Positions 15,974 through 23,516 of a stretch of 34,940 bases of DNA are shown here, piece after piece (positions within the stretch are counted from its first letter, which is position 1; every line of letters starts with the position of its first letter). The position numbers and the translations under genes were made by a program. The notes under the pieces are model-generated. The model ran no database searches. It saw nothing but the letters and a program-made list of their open reading frames with translations, and had not been told where the DNA came from. The DNA comes from a virus. Where the stretch lies: positions 1 to 34,940 of the IMG/VR virus record IMGVR_UViG_3300001533_002415. One strand, 5' to 3'.

Positions 15974-16438
15974 TTATTGCTTCTCTATCAGCAGTGTAAC
16001 TTCGCGCCCGAACAGCCGACCGATTGCCGCCTCGTTGTCCTTTGCCGATTTCGACAGCCATTCCCGTTTTGGTATGTTCACCTGCGTTGTCCGTATCCAT
16101 GTTCCGTCAATTTGGAATACCAGGTATTTCCCTTTTTTTGGTTTGATGATCCCGCCGAATTCATGGACAGCCGCGTACACAACCGGACTGCCGACCCGTC
16201 CGATGATTTCATTGCCAAACAAACCTTTCCGTTCGACTGAGGTCTTTACAGATTGCTGAAGGCGGTGTGTTTGTGGATTAAGTGTCACTCCGGCAAGGTG
16301 ATGCGTTTTGGCCCTGATTTCTATGAGCGTGCACGCCTGGACGACCGTCGAGTACACCATTCCGGGAGTATTCTTCGCGATCCGCTCAACGCCTTTCCGC
16401 AGCTCTTCGCCGCCTTCGAAATCAAAACTTGCCTGCAT
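15974..16438 (-). CDS. HK97 gp10-like neck protein
   Basis: The 154-residue protein begins with FEGGEELRKGVERIAKNTPG, then VYSTVVQACTLIEIRAKTH, a Gly-rich central part (GRVGSPVVYAAVHEFGGIIK) and a basic C-terminal helix. The central string is a hallmark of the HK97 gp10 family (head closure or tail completion). Its start touches the stop of the connector gene by one base (TAATG-type overlap). Confidence 0.85.
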   Translation of the reverse strand: MQASFDFEGGEELRKGVERIAKNTPGMVYSTVVQACTLIEIRAKTHHLAGVTLNPQTHRLQQSVKTSVERKGLFGNEIIGRVGSPVVYAAVHEFGGIIKPKKGKYLVFQIDGTWIRTTQVNIPKREWLSKSAKDNEAAIGRLFGREVTLLIEKQ

Positions 16439-17004
16439 TATCGCCTCGAATACCGGCGCTCCAGCCCGGCCATGATTCGTTCCTGATCCTGCGGCCCGCG
16501 ATTATAGGTCACGCCACCGCCCTGAATGTTCTCTCCGCTTTTGATAAGCGCCTTCTGCCCTCTCGCGGAGAGGTAGTATTCCAGCGCTACGATCTGCATG
16601 ATCCCCCGTCTGATATCGCCCGGCGCCGTCTCATACCCTGCGGTATAGCTCACCAGTACACTTCCCGGCCCGCCGTCGAAGGGATATCCGGTGGCCATTC
16701 TGACAATACCGCTGTCCGTATCGAACGTATAATCATCGCTGTCGAGTTCTTCATCGTCCACCGTGATTGAGGAGATGGCACTGACCGGCATATTCTTCAG
16801 CAATATCGCCAGCTTGCCGCCGTGGTGCCGTTCGTCCTCGTAGTCCGCTGACTTGATAACGCGGTTCAGCCGTGTTTCCAAAGCGTCTGACCAGTCGTTG
16901 ATTGCCTGTTGAAGGAAATCATCTTCGTCGTTCGTGGTCAGCTTTAGATAGCGCTTGATCTCATCGAGTTCGATAAGCGCGTTGTCGGTTGCGTCGATTG
17001 CCAT
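16438..17004 (-). CDS. head-tail connector protein, gp6-like
   Basis: The 188-residue protein starts with LIELDEIKRYLKLTTNDEDD and continues with AINDWSDALETRLNRVIKS, the helical opening of gp6-like adaptor proteins. A beta-rich part (PVSAISSITVDDEELDSDDY) and a helical part (IRRGIMQIVALEYYLSARG) follow. Twelve copies of such proteins usually dock under the portal. Gene order (capsid, small proteins, connector, neck) fits. Confidence 0.8.
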   Translation of the reverse strand: MAIDATDNALIELDEIKRYLKLTTNDEDDFLQQAINDWSDALETRLNRVIKSADYEDERHHGGKLAILLKNMPVSAISSITVDDEELDSDDYTFDTDSGIVRMATGYPFDGGPGSVLVSYTAGYETAPGDIRRGIMQIVALEYYLSARGQKALIKSGENIQGGGVTYNRGPQDQERIMAGLERRYSRR

Positions 17005-17021
17005 TTCTCTTCCTTATCGTT

Positions 17022-17093
17022 CCCTCCTAACAGGGGGGACACGGCGTAGCCGAGGGGTCTTCTTTGTTGGGGCGCAATGATTCGCGCCCCTTT
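17022..17093. repeat. type A and type B repeats
   Basis: A type A copy at 17022-17061 followed by a type B copy at 17067-17093 (GGGGCGCAATGATTCGCGCCCC). Together they fill the gap before the connector gene. Confidence 0.85.
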
Positions 17094-17099
17094 TCGTCA

Positions 17100-17399
17100 T
17101 TACTTCCCGGCCTTGTCTGTTTTTCCGGTTTTCTCTGTGTTTTCAGTCGCGTCTTCCTCATCTGGATACCGCATCTTTCCCGCTTCCAAATCGATGACGC
17201 CGCCTGTTTTCTTCACAACCTCGAACGGCTTCTCGGATGTTTCGATATGACCGCCGCCGATTTTTTTCAGCGCGCCGATAATATTTTTCGGGACTTCAAT
17301 TCCGGGGCCGCCCCGGACAATTTTCACGCCGCCGGTTGATATACTTTGCGGCACATCCTGCCCTTTGTTCTGCGGAGGTTTGATTCGTACGTAAGTCAT
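17100..17399 (-). CDS. small hydrophilic head protein
   Basis: The 99-residue protein has an N-terminal basic stretch (YVRIKPPQNKGQ), a Gly/Val-rich centre (GGVKIVRGGPGIEVPKNIIG) and a highly charged, low-complexity C-terminus (ATENTEKTGKTDKAGK). It sits between the capsid and connector genes. Small proteins here are often head-tail joining or decoration factors. No family recognised. Confidence 0.65.
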   Translation of the reverse strand: MTYVRIKPPQNKGQDVPQSISTGGVKIVRGGPGIEVPKNIIGALKKIGGGHIETSEKPFEVVKKTGGVIDLEAGKMRYPDEEDATENTEKTGKTDKAGK

Positions 17400-17440
17400 T
17401 GTCCTGCCCTTTCTGCTTAGTCAACCCATTCATTATGCTT

Positions 17441-17564
17441 GCCCCCTTGGGGGGAAAGTGGCGCGTCAGCGCCGAAAGGGGGCTGTAATCCCGCCGTATT
17501 GTTCCCCCTTGGGGGGGCACGGCGTCAGCGGGTTCTTGTAGGGGCACAAAATCTTGTGCCCCTT
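17441..17564. repeat. two diverged type A copies and one type B copy
   Basis: Diverged A copies at 17441-17483 and 17511-17536, then a B copy at 17537-17564 (AGGGGCACAAAATCTTGTGCC). They occupy all of the 168-base gap between two head genes, and no gene is visible in it. Confidence 0.8.
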
Positions 17565-17567
17565 ATA

Positions 17568-18056
17568 TTAAAAATCGCCTTCCGTAGCAGACTCGTATCT
17601 GATTTTAACATCAGTCGTATCATTGCCGGTGACGCCTTTGAAAATAAGTCTGCCGTAATAGTTTGGCGGCGTTTTCACGCGCGAGCTGTCGGTGTCGAAA
17701 TTCGTAAAATTCAGTAGTTGTACACCATCGCTTATCACTCGCGCAGAATCGTAATCGACAACATATCCGTTTGAATCGGCGTAATCATAGGGCAGCAGTT
17801 GCAGCTTCACCCATATGCTGGTGTCGGTGTCCCGCTGAGAGACTAAGGCCAAAAAACTCATGTTCTCCATGAGTTCAAAGATCGCTGTGGTATCTGAACC
17901 GGTTGTGCTGACCGTGAATGTCTTATCTGTGGACGAGCTCCACTGGCCCAAATAGTACGTCAGCCGTTTTGCAAAAGCCGGTTCGGACTGGATCACGCTG
18001 AATACCAGTCCGGTGATCGTGAAAACAAGAAGAGCAAAAGTAAATAGTCGTTTCAT
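17568..18056 (-). CDS. secreted-type protein in the head cluster, unknown function
   Basis: The 162-residue protein starts with a clear Sec signal peptide: MKR, a hydrophobic core (LFTFALLVFTITGLVFSVI) and a probable signal peptidase I site after EPAFA. The mature part is beta-rich (KTFTVSTTGSDTTAIFELME, YYGRLIFKGVTGNDTTDVKI). It follows the major capsid gene, the place of a head decoration protein, but a signal peptide is odd for a capsid component. Either the span is kept as a membrane anchor or the product acts in the cell envelope, for example in superinfection exclusion. Its start has AGGAG upstream. Confidence 0.7.
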   Translation of the reverse strand: MKRLFTFALLVFTITGLVFSVIQSEPAFAKRLTYYLGQWSSSTDKTFTVSTTGSDTTAIFELMENMSFLALVSQRDTDTSIWVKLQLLPYDYADSNGYVVDYDSARVISDGVQLLNFTNFDTDSSRVKTPPNYYGRLIFKGVTGNDTTDVKIRYESATEGDF

Positions 18057-18127
18057 CGTGGTGGCTCCTGTAGGGTAAAGAAGGGAAGGGGGATGCGCCC
18101 CTTCCCCATAGGTTATCGTGAATCTGC

Positions 18128-19060
18128 TTAGGTTGCCTGATAGCCGACGACAACAGCGTCGACTACTTTGATTTCTGCGTCCTGACGGCCCGACACGGTA
18201 ACCTCGATGAGCCGTTTCCGGGGTACGCGTTCGGTTTCTGTCAGAATCTCACGGTGTATGCCGCGCGCAAGATTCTTTTTGAGTGTGAGCATATACGTGC
18301 CGCTCGGCCAGGCGGGAGGAGTGATCATCTCGACGCCTTTGTACGGAATGCGTTTGCCGGTCGTAATCGCCATATCGCCCAAACCGGTGTTGCGTGTGGC
18401 AATCTCTTCTTCGTATGCCTCGTAATCGGAAGATGAAAGCAGGAACGCCATGTTGCTGCGGTTCGCCTTCCACTTGTCGGGCATGTCGGCCAGCATGCCG
18501 GGGAAAATGGAATCCAGCCGGTCGCCAGGGGACGTGATGTCATACACATTCCCGGCTGCTTTCGCGATCTTGATCCAGCCGTCGTTCTGTTGGAGAAATG
18601 TCGTGCCTGACTCAGTGTCGCCGTTGATATTGAGGTCTTCTAAATCGAGCGCCAGCGCCTTGGATATCATCTCCATGAGTGTGCCTTCGAAATTCTCTTT
18701 CTCGATGTTGTCTTCGAGGAAGCTGTAGCTCACATCAGCCGGATACACGTATTCAAGCGCCGTCAGTGTCCGTTTCGCGAACGTGGCGGAAATAGTATCC
18801 GTTGTTTCCGTTGCCTCGGTCGGCTTCGTCATCTGACGGGTTGCGAAATCGAGGGTGTCGAGGTCGCGCGTCGCGGCCCGCATGGTCAGTGAATCGACAA
18901 AATCCTTCAGCGTGGTGTTATCAACCACAAGCTGAATGAACTTGTCGGCCTGGTCGGCATTGAGCTTTCCGGCGGACGCGATATCGCTCGTGGCGATACG
19001 CTGTTCGATGACCGCCCAGCGCTCATCCGATGTCATGTCTTTTAATCTTTTTTTCGGCAT
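18128..19060 (-). CDS. major capsid protein
   Basis: The 310-residue protein follows the protease/scaffold gene and has the size and helical N-arm of HK97-fold capsid proteins. Typical parts are the spine helix region (DLDTLDFATRQM), the stretch ALALDLEDLNINGDTESG and the P-domain segment (KANRSNMAFLLSSSDYEAYE). GKRIPYKGVEMITPPAWPSG near the C-terminus is the pattern of P2/XkdG-like capsid proteins, where a loop precedes the last strands. Assembled into procapsid on the scaffold and matured by the upstream protease. Confidence 0.85.
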   Translation of the reverse strand: MPKKRLKDMTSDERWAVIEQRIATSDIASAGKLNADQADKFIQLVVDNTTLKDFVDSLTMRAATRDLDTLDFATRQMTKPTEATETTDTISATFAKRTLTALEYVYPADVSYSFLEDNIEKENFEGTLMEMISKALALDLEDLNINGDTESGTTFLQQNDGWIKIAKAAGNVYDITSPGDRLDSIFPGMLADMPDKWKANRSNMAFLLSSSDYEAYEEEIATRNTGLGDMAITTGKRIPYKGVEMITPPAWPSGTYMLTLKKNLARGIHREILTETERVPRKRLIEVTVSGRQDAEIKVVDAVVVGYQAT

Positions 19061-19109
19061 GGTACTGTTCTCCGTAATGAGAAGTTCTTTTTTTCAGTTG
19101 ATATCGGGT

Positions 19110-19514
19110 TTAAAGCCCTGGGAAAAACGTTCCGGCGAATACATCCGGCTCTTTTGTTTTTTCGCCGGTGTTACCGGTGCCGCCGGTTCCTTCGCCGGGC
19201 TGCTGGCTCTTGGCGGCGGCCTTTTCGACCGCTTCCAGCCGTTCCTCGATTTTTTTCAGTGTTCCGGATATGGTTTCGAGGGCTTTTGTCTCTGGCTCTG
19301 GCGGTGTCTGCTTTCCGGCGTCGCCGCCCTTCTCGATCTTCTCGATACGCTCGGTGATAGTCTTGAGGCTGGCTGTCAAATCATCGATCTGCTTACTCTG
19401 GTTGCCGGACAGGTCTTTTTCCAGGTCCTCGATCTCTTTTTTGACTTTTTCGTCCGGCTCCTTGCCGGTAAGCCGCTGAACGAATTCAGACACTTTTTTT
19501 CCGAATGTGCTCAT
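19110..19514 (-). CDS. nested scaffold protein from internal start
   Basis: An in-frame ATG at 19514 is preceded by TAGGAGGAG about 9 bases upstream (plus positions 19521-19531), a stronger site than most in the window. It would give a separate 134-residue scaffold (MSTFGKKVSEFVQRLTGKEP..., then coiled coil) identical to the C-terminus of the protease-scaffold protein. Nested scaffolds of this type are known in lambda (C/Nu3) and Mu (I/Z). Confidence 0.7.
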   Translation of the reverse strand: MSTFGKKVSEFVQRLTGKEPDEKVKKEIEDLEKDLSGNQSKQIDDLTASLKTITERIEKIEKGGDAGKQTPPEPETKALETISGTLKKIEERLEAVEKAAAKSQQPGEGTGGTGNTGEKTKEPDVFAGTFFPGL

Positions 19515-20342
19515 GGTGATCTCTCCTCCTAAGCGCAGCTCAGGCGCTTCGTGGTCGAATTGGGTGTACAGTTTTTTGATCTTCGCGTATATGGAGTTTC
19601 GTTCTGATTCCGGTATATCGAGGCCGCCGCGCGCGCCGTTCAGTGCTGCCATGGCCGCTCGGACGCCGTTCCAGTATATAGTGAGTTCACCGGCTTTCAT
19701 CTTGGCCACCGGCAGCTTGTATGCGGCTTTTGTTTCCGGGTCGGCGTTGGGGTCTTTATACAGGCACGCCTGCTCCATGCCCTTCCAGCCAAGCTGGGCG
19801 ATAATCGCATCCGCGTCCTTGCCCCAATCGAAGTCCCAGTTGGACGAATCGTCATACGCCAGGCGCTCGATAAGCTGGAACTGCGCCTCGTGGTTCGAAG
19901 CGGGATAGCCGATGGTGATGTCGCTCAGGTGATACTTCGTGAACACCAGAATCTCACGTCCGTCTGCCGTCTCCTCCCTGAATTCAAACGGCTGTGCCGC
20001 GATGGAGAATCCGTTGTATTCACCGTTCGCGATACGTTCCCATTCGGCCGGATCGGTCACTTCTGCCCCGATCCAGAGGCCCTTCTCGTTGATTTCCAGC
20101 ATCGGGACCGTGCCGACAACTTTCGGTTCGCGGAGGGTGTCTTTGATTGGTTCGTTATTGATATCAAGATGCATCGAGGAAATAGTGCGCTTCGCAAGAT
20201 ACCCGGTGACAGCCTGCGGCCACCATGCGGGGTCGAACCGGGTGTCGTAGGTGTCCAGCGCACCGGTGGAGGCGTACCCGTACACCATGTGCTTCTCTGA
20301 TTCCAGCCGGACAATGGGGACTCTGATGATCTGTTTTTTCAC
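19110..20342 (-). CDS. XkdF-type prohead protease fused to scaffold domain
   Basis: This is 410 residues from a GTG at 20342 with GGAGG 5 bases upstream; the longer ATG start at 20408 would read through a terminator hairpin. Residues 1-150 form the XkdF-like protease: MVYGYASTGALDTYD, a likely catalytic His (ISSMHLDINN, H58) and Ser (EYNGFSIAAQ, S113). A middle domain (AAYKLPVAKMKAGELTIYWN) follows, then a coiled-coil scaffold from about residue 277 (KKEIEDLEKDLSGNQ, ERIEKIEKG) with a Pro/Gly/Thr-rich end. The protease trims scaffold and capsid during head maturation. Confidence 0.85.
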   Translation of the reverse strand: MKKQIIRVPIVRLESEKHMVYGYASTGALDTYDTRFDPAWWPQAVTGYLAKRTISSMHLDINNEPIKDTLREPKVVGTVPMLEINEKGLWIGAEVTDPAEWERIANGEYNGFSIAAQPFEFREETADGREILVFTKYHLSDITIGYPASNHEAQFQLIERLAYDDSSNWDFDWGKDADAIIAQLGWKGMEQACLYKDPNADPETKAAYKLPVAKMKAGELTIYWNGVRAAMAALNGARGGLDIPESERNSIYAKIKKLYTQFDHEAPELRLGGEITMSTFGKKVSEFVQRLTGKEPDEKVKKEIEDLEKDLSGNQSKQIDDLTASLKTITERIEKIEKGGDAGKQTPPEPETKALETISGTLKKIEERLEAVEKAAAKSQQPGEGTGGTGNTGEKTKEPDVFAGTFFPGL

Positions 20343-20357
20343 TGCCGCCTCCAAATG

Positions 20358-20387
20358 AAAAAAGCCGCAGGCGTTGATGCCTACGGC
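20358..20387 (-). terminator. intrinsic terminator upstream of the protease gene
   Basis: On the minus strand a 9-bp stem with one mismatch (20379-20387 with 20364-20372) and a 6-base loop is followed directly by six T (20363-20358). It lies 15 bases before the GTG start of the protease gene. It should reduce or stop transcription coming from the packaging genes. Confidence 0.75.
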
Positions 20388-20428
20388 TTCTATATACATA
20401 ATAGTCAATGATAATACTGCGAATAGTG

Positions 20429-20650
20429 CTACACTTTTTTCAGTCTGTTTTCAAAAAATTCTATGACCGAATTTGAGAGGACTTTTGCGGGTCCGCTGTC
20501 CTCAACGACATCGAATTTTTCTTCCTCGATTTTCCGATAAACGTAACATCTTGGCTTTCCCAAAGTCTTAGCCAGAAGTGCAACCGGCCATGAGTGCCGT
20601 TTTTTTACTTTGTCCAGCCGTTCCCTGAACTGTTCGTCGATGACAATCAT
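20429..20650 (-). CDS. small helix-turn-helix-like protein
   Basis: This is 73 residues from the ATG at 20650, with GGGGA 4 bases upstream. The central stretch WPVALLAKTLGKPRCYVYRK fits a short helix-turn-helix, followed by an acidic linker (EEEKFDVVEDSG) and a C-terminal helix. It is the last gene before the terminator at 20358-20387. A role in late gene control is possible but not supported beyond the motif. Confidence 0.6.
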   Translation of the reverse strand: MIVIDEQFRERLDKVKKRHSWPVALLAKTLGKPRCYVYRKIEEEKFDVVEDSGPAKVLSNSVIEFFENRLKKV

Positions 20651-20665
20651 CACATCCCCGCTGAT

Positions 20666-21013
20666 TTATTCCCATTCCATCTTTGTTTTCTTATGCTTCT
20701 TGTATATTGCCAGGAGAATATCCTCTAATGGCTTCTCTTTGATCCCCATCTGCGGCAGGGAGAACGTCCACGGCAGCGGGTATTCGCGAAGCATTTTTAT
20801 TGCGTATTCCGTTTCCTTCACGAACTGCTCGAGAATGATGCTCAGCGGTTCGCCGGTATCGCGGTGTACGCCGATCATGAGCATGGAATCGTCCTGTTCG
20901 CGGCCCAGTTGCTCGATATATTCCTCAAATTCGTCGTATTCGTCAGCCTTAAGTATGATAGCGTCCGTTTTTAGAAATTGTTCTTCAAGGGTGAGTGTGA
21001 TGTCAGAAGCCAT
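20666..21013 (-). CDS. hypothetical protein between MuF-like and protease genes
   Basis: A 115-residue acidic, helical protein (DAIILKADEYDEFEEYIEQL, KPLEDILLAIYKKHKKTKME). It overlaps the end of the MuF-like gene by 11 bases and so is probably co-translated with it. No domain is recognised; the middle (LMIGVHRDTGEPLSIILEQF) is the most distinctive part. Confidence 0.65.
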   Translation of the reverse strand: MASDITLTLEEQFLKTDAIILKADEYDEFEEYIEQLGREQDDSMLMIGVHRDTGEPLSIILEQFVKETEYAIKMLREYPLPWTFSLPQMGIKEKPLEDILLAIYKKHKKTKMEWE

Positions 21014-21887
21014 ACGTTTTCCTCGCTTTTTTGAGTTGTCGTGTCAGTTGCCGTTTCCCAATATAATACCCGCTTAAACTAATATTACCAAGGTCTTCGG
21101 TTTCCTTTATAGGCGCAAATTTCCAAAGCCCGGATTCGGCGGGGGATACCAGGCATATCTGACCGGCCTCATCGATAAAACCCATATCGGCGGTTTCAAT
21201 AAACAGCCTGACTTCATCCGGTGATGGTATATGGCCCGGTTTTGTTTTGAGCTTTACCATCGTCTCAGGAGCCATGGAAACTCTCCTGAATGCGGTATCA
21301 ATAGCCAGCCCCTTGACTATTTCGCCGGAAATATCTCCCATGCTTTTCCATCCATCTACATTCGGATTCGTGATATCCGCCCTGGGAAGCCAGAAGCAAT
21401 AACAGTTAGGGTGCAACGGCAAGGTGTTAGTCGCCTGGTCAATTGACATCAGGTCGCCGTGACGGGCCCGGCAGAGCGGGCACGCCCCGGGATTGCTATA
21501 TATTTCGACAACCTTGATTCCCATGCCGTCATAGCCGACCAAAGCCCCGTTGTTCGTGCCTCTCGCTATCTCCGTACGGGCTATCCGCTCCGCCTCGTAG
21601 CCCCGGAAATCATTGAATATGCCTTTGACTTCCTTCGTGATCTCCCGGATCGGCGCGCCGTTTTTGATTCCCTCCGCGATTACCTTGTTGATATCCCCAT
21701 TCAGCCGGGAAAGAGAGCTTTCGGAAAGCTGCACCGCATTCTCTTTTAAGAAATTCAGCGCGTCCTTGTCCTCAAAGTGGAAACGATGGCCAAGCTCTAT
21801 CGTGTCGACCGCCGCCTGGCCGCCCAACTCTGACGCCTCATGGGTGTAGCGGTATATAATCTTCTCGAATTCTTTGTATTTCCCCAT
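21003..21887 (-). CDS. MuF-like head morphogenesis protein
   Basis: The 294-residue protein carries the MuF/SPP1 gp7 core at about residues 65-170: helical opening, YEAERIARTEIARGTNNGAL, then a putative metal-binding pair CPLCRARH (C136, C139, H143) and HPNCYC (H159, C162, C164). In the family a few copies enter the procapsid with the portal. The C-terminal 120 residues (EVRLFIETADMGFIDEAGQI) form a separate domain of unknown function; C-terminal domains of MuF proteins are often variable. Confidence 0.85.
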   Translation of the reverse strand: MGKYKEFEKIIYRYTHEASELGGQAAVDTIELGHRFHFEDKDALNFLKENAVQLSESSLSRLNGDINKVIAEGIKNGAPIREITKEVKGIFNDFRGYEAERIARTEIARGTNNGALVGYDGMGIKVVEIYSNPGACPLCRARHGDLMSIDQATNTLPLHPNCYCFWLPRADITNPNVDGWKSMGDISGEIVKGLAIDTAFRRVSMAPETMVKLKTKPGHIPSPDEVRLFIETADMGFIDEAGQICLVSPAESGLWKFAPIKETEDLGNISLSGYYIGKRQLTRQLKKARKTYGF

Positions 21888-22096
21888 CAGAGAGACACCT
21901 CTACTTTCCCGTTCTCGATCTGCTTTAATACAGCCTGTTCTATTTTATCCGCTTCCCTCGACCAGTCGGATATAAATCCGTTAACCAATTTTTCCTGATC
22001 GACAAACGAGTCCGTCCTTTGTGCTGCCATCCCGATATCGGTAAGAAGGCCGTATATCTCATCGCTAAGGCGCTTTCTAAGAGTGAATGGTATCAC
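21887..22096 (-). CDS. small protein between portal and MuF-like genes
   Basis: A 69-residue helical protein (LRKRLSDEIYGLLTDIGMAA, SREADKIEQAVLKQIENG). It overlaps the end of the portal gene by 20 bases and touches the start of the next gene. The sequence could be a truncated N-terminal piece or partner of the MuF-like protein. No family recognised. Confidence 0.6.
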   Translation of the reverse strand: MIPFTLRKRLSDEIYGLLTDIGMAAQRTDSFVDQEKLVNGFISDWSREADKIEQAVLKQIENGKVEVSL

Positions 22097-23513
22097 AGGT
22101 ATGCCCCGTCTCTTTTTGAAGTTCCTGGCGCAGTTCGGCCAATCTCACAATTAATCCGATCGCGTTGTTCTTGGCCAGCCGTTCTGCTGTCGCCGCCGGA
22201 TTCTGTGTCGGGTCGGCAACCGCGATCTCCCACGTGTCCACATCCACCAGGCCCAGCGGCGTATTGATAAGCCGCCGGTCGCCGTTTGGTGTCGGTTTCA
22301 TACCCAGCCTTATCAGCACATCGTTGAGATTATAAACAGCGCTGTCCAGATATATTTTATCTATTTCTGCCTCAGCCTTGCGGTCTTTCAGGCTGATCGG
22401 TTTCATTTTGAATTCCCAGTTGTTGAATCCAAAACCATGCTTGATCAGATGGTCGAACCGCACCTTGAACGTGCCCTGAATCGGCTTGATAACCTCGCTT
22501 TGGAATACCTCGTCCTGCGTCAGCGTGTTCGCCCTGTTCGCGTCCTCGTAGATCGCCACTTTCGCGGGAGGCACCCGGAGAGCCGTAAGCACCCGCTGAC
22601 GGTTGTTCTCTTCCATCGTATCAAACGATTTGCCCTCCAGTTCCCGCTTGATCTGCTCGATAACGCCCTTGCCGACTCCGTCGAGGATGTACATCGTTTG
22701 CGTTCCGTCGCTCGTGTTTTGGAAATCGGTGACAATACGCTGCTTGATTGCCTCATCAATCGATTCCTCGACCAACACCATCAGGTCAGCCAGCACGCCC
22801 TGGTCGAACCAGTCAAGGTTTTTCTCATCGCGGAGGCTGTTCATGAGAACCGTATTCACCAGAGAATAGGTCAGCGGCTTGCCGTATACCCGGTGTCCGG
22901 GCATCTTATTTATCGCCCGCAATATCTGATTTGTATCACCAGACTGTGCACCTCCATAGAGGGAAAAATCAATTTTCGTGGCGTCCTTCACCATCATATA
23001 GCCTGCCATGCCCTTTGTCACACGGACAAACTCGGCGGGCGCGTGAACAAGGTCGATAAGCCGCTTGCCGGTGCCCGTGATCTCTAAATTCCAGTTTCCC
23101 AGGGAAATATAATCGACCGCGCAGGCTTTTATTTTTTCCTGCAAAGACATGGGGTTCGTCGGGTCGCTCGATTCAAAGAAAAACTCATGCAGCGTTTTTT
23201 CCTGTTCTTCGGGCGCGTCCCCGTCGCCGGTATATTCGAGATACATTTTGCACGCGCTCACGTTCGTAGCAACCGCGTCGACAGCTCCAGAGAGATACGG
23301 GTCAAGGTCCAGCAGCCGGGCCATGATCGCCATCGAGAACGGCGGCTTTATCAGATTATACTGCGTATACACCGTATTTAGATCGGGCTGCTGAGAGCCG
23401 CTCTTGCTGGCATCCAGACGGAGAACCGGGTCGGGGAATTCCGTTTCGATAAGGTGCTTCATTGTCTTGAGAGCCGCCTCGCGGCTCCGCTTGCCGATAG
23501 TCACTTGCGCCAT
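22077..23513 (-). CDS. portal protein
   Basis: The 478-residue protein follows the large terminase and forms the ring through which DNA enters the head. The N-terminal third has the family pattern IKPPFSMAIMARLLDLDPYL and VDAVATNVSACKMYLE; a middle segment reads GNWNLEITGTGKRLIDLVHA and VLADLMVLVEESIDEAIKQR. The later part (ANRANTLTQDEVFQSEVI, FGFNNWEFKMKPISLKDRKA) fits the clip/stem and crown of HK97/PBSX-type portals. Confidence 0.88.
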   Translation of the reverse strand: MAQVTIGKRSREAALKTMKHLIETEFPDPVLRLDASKSGSQQPDLNTVYTQYNLIKPPFSMAIMARLLDLDPYLSGAVDAVATNVSACKMYLEYTGDGDAPEEQEKTLHEFFFESSDPTNPMSLQEKIKACAVDYISLGNWNLEITGTGKRLIDLVHAPAEFVRVTKGMAGYMMVKDATKIDFSLYGGAQSGDTNQILRAINKMPGHRVYGKPLTYSLVNTVLMNSLRDEKNLDWFDQGVLADLMVLVEESIDEAIKQRIVTDFQNTSDGTQTMYILDGVGKGVIEQIKRELEGKSFDTMEENNRQRVLTALRVPPAKVAIYEDANRANTLTQDEVFQSEVIKPIQGTFKVRFDHLIKHGFGFNNWEFKMKPISLKDRKAEAEIDKIYLDSAVYNLNDVLIRLGMKPTPNGDRRLINTPLGLVDVDTWEIAVADPTQNPAATAERLAKNNAIGLIVRLAELRQELQKETGHTCDTIHS

Positions 23514-23516
23514 GTC

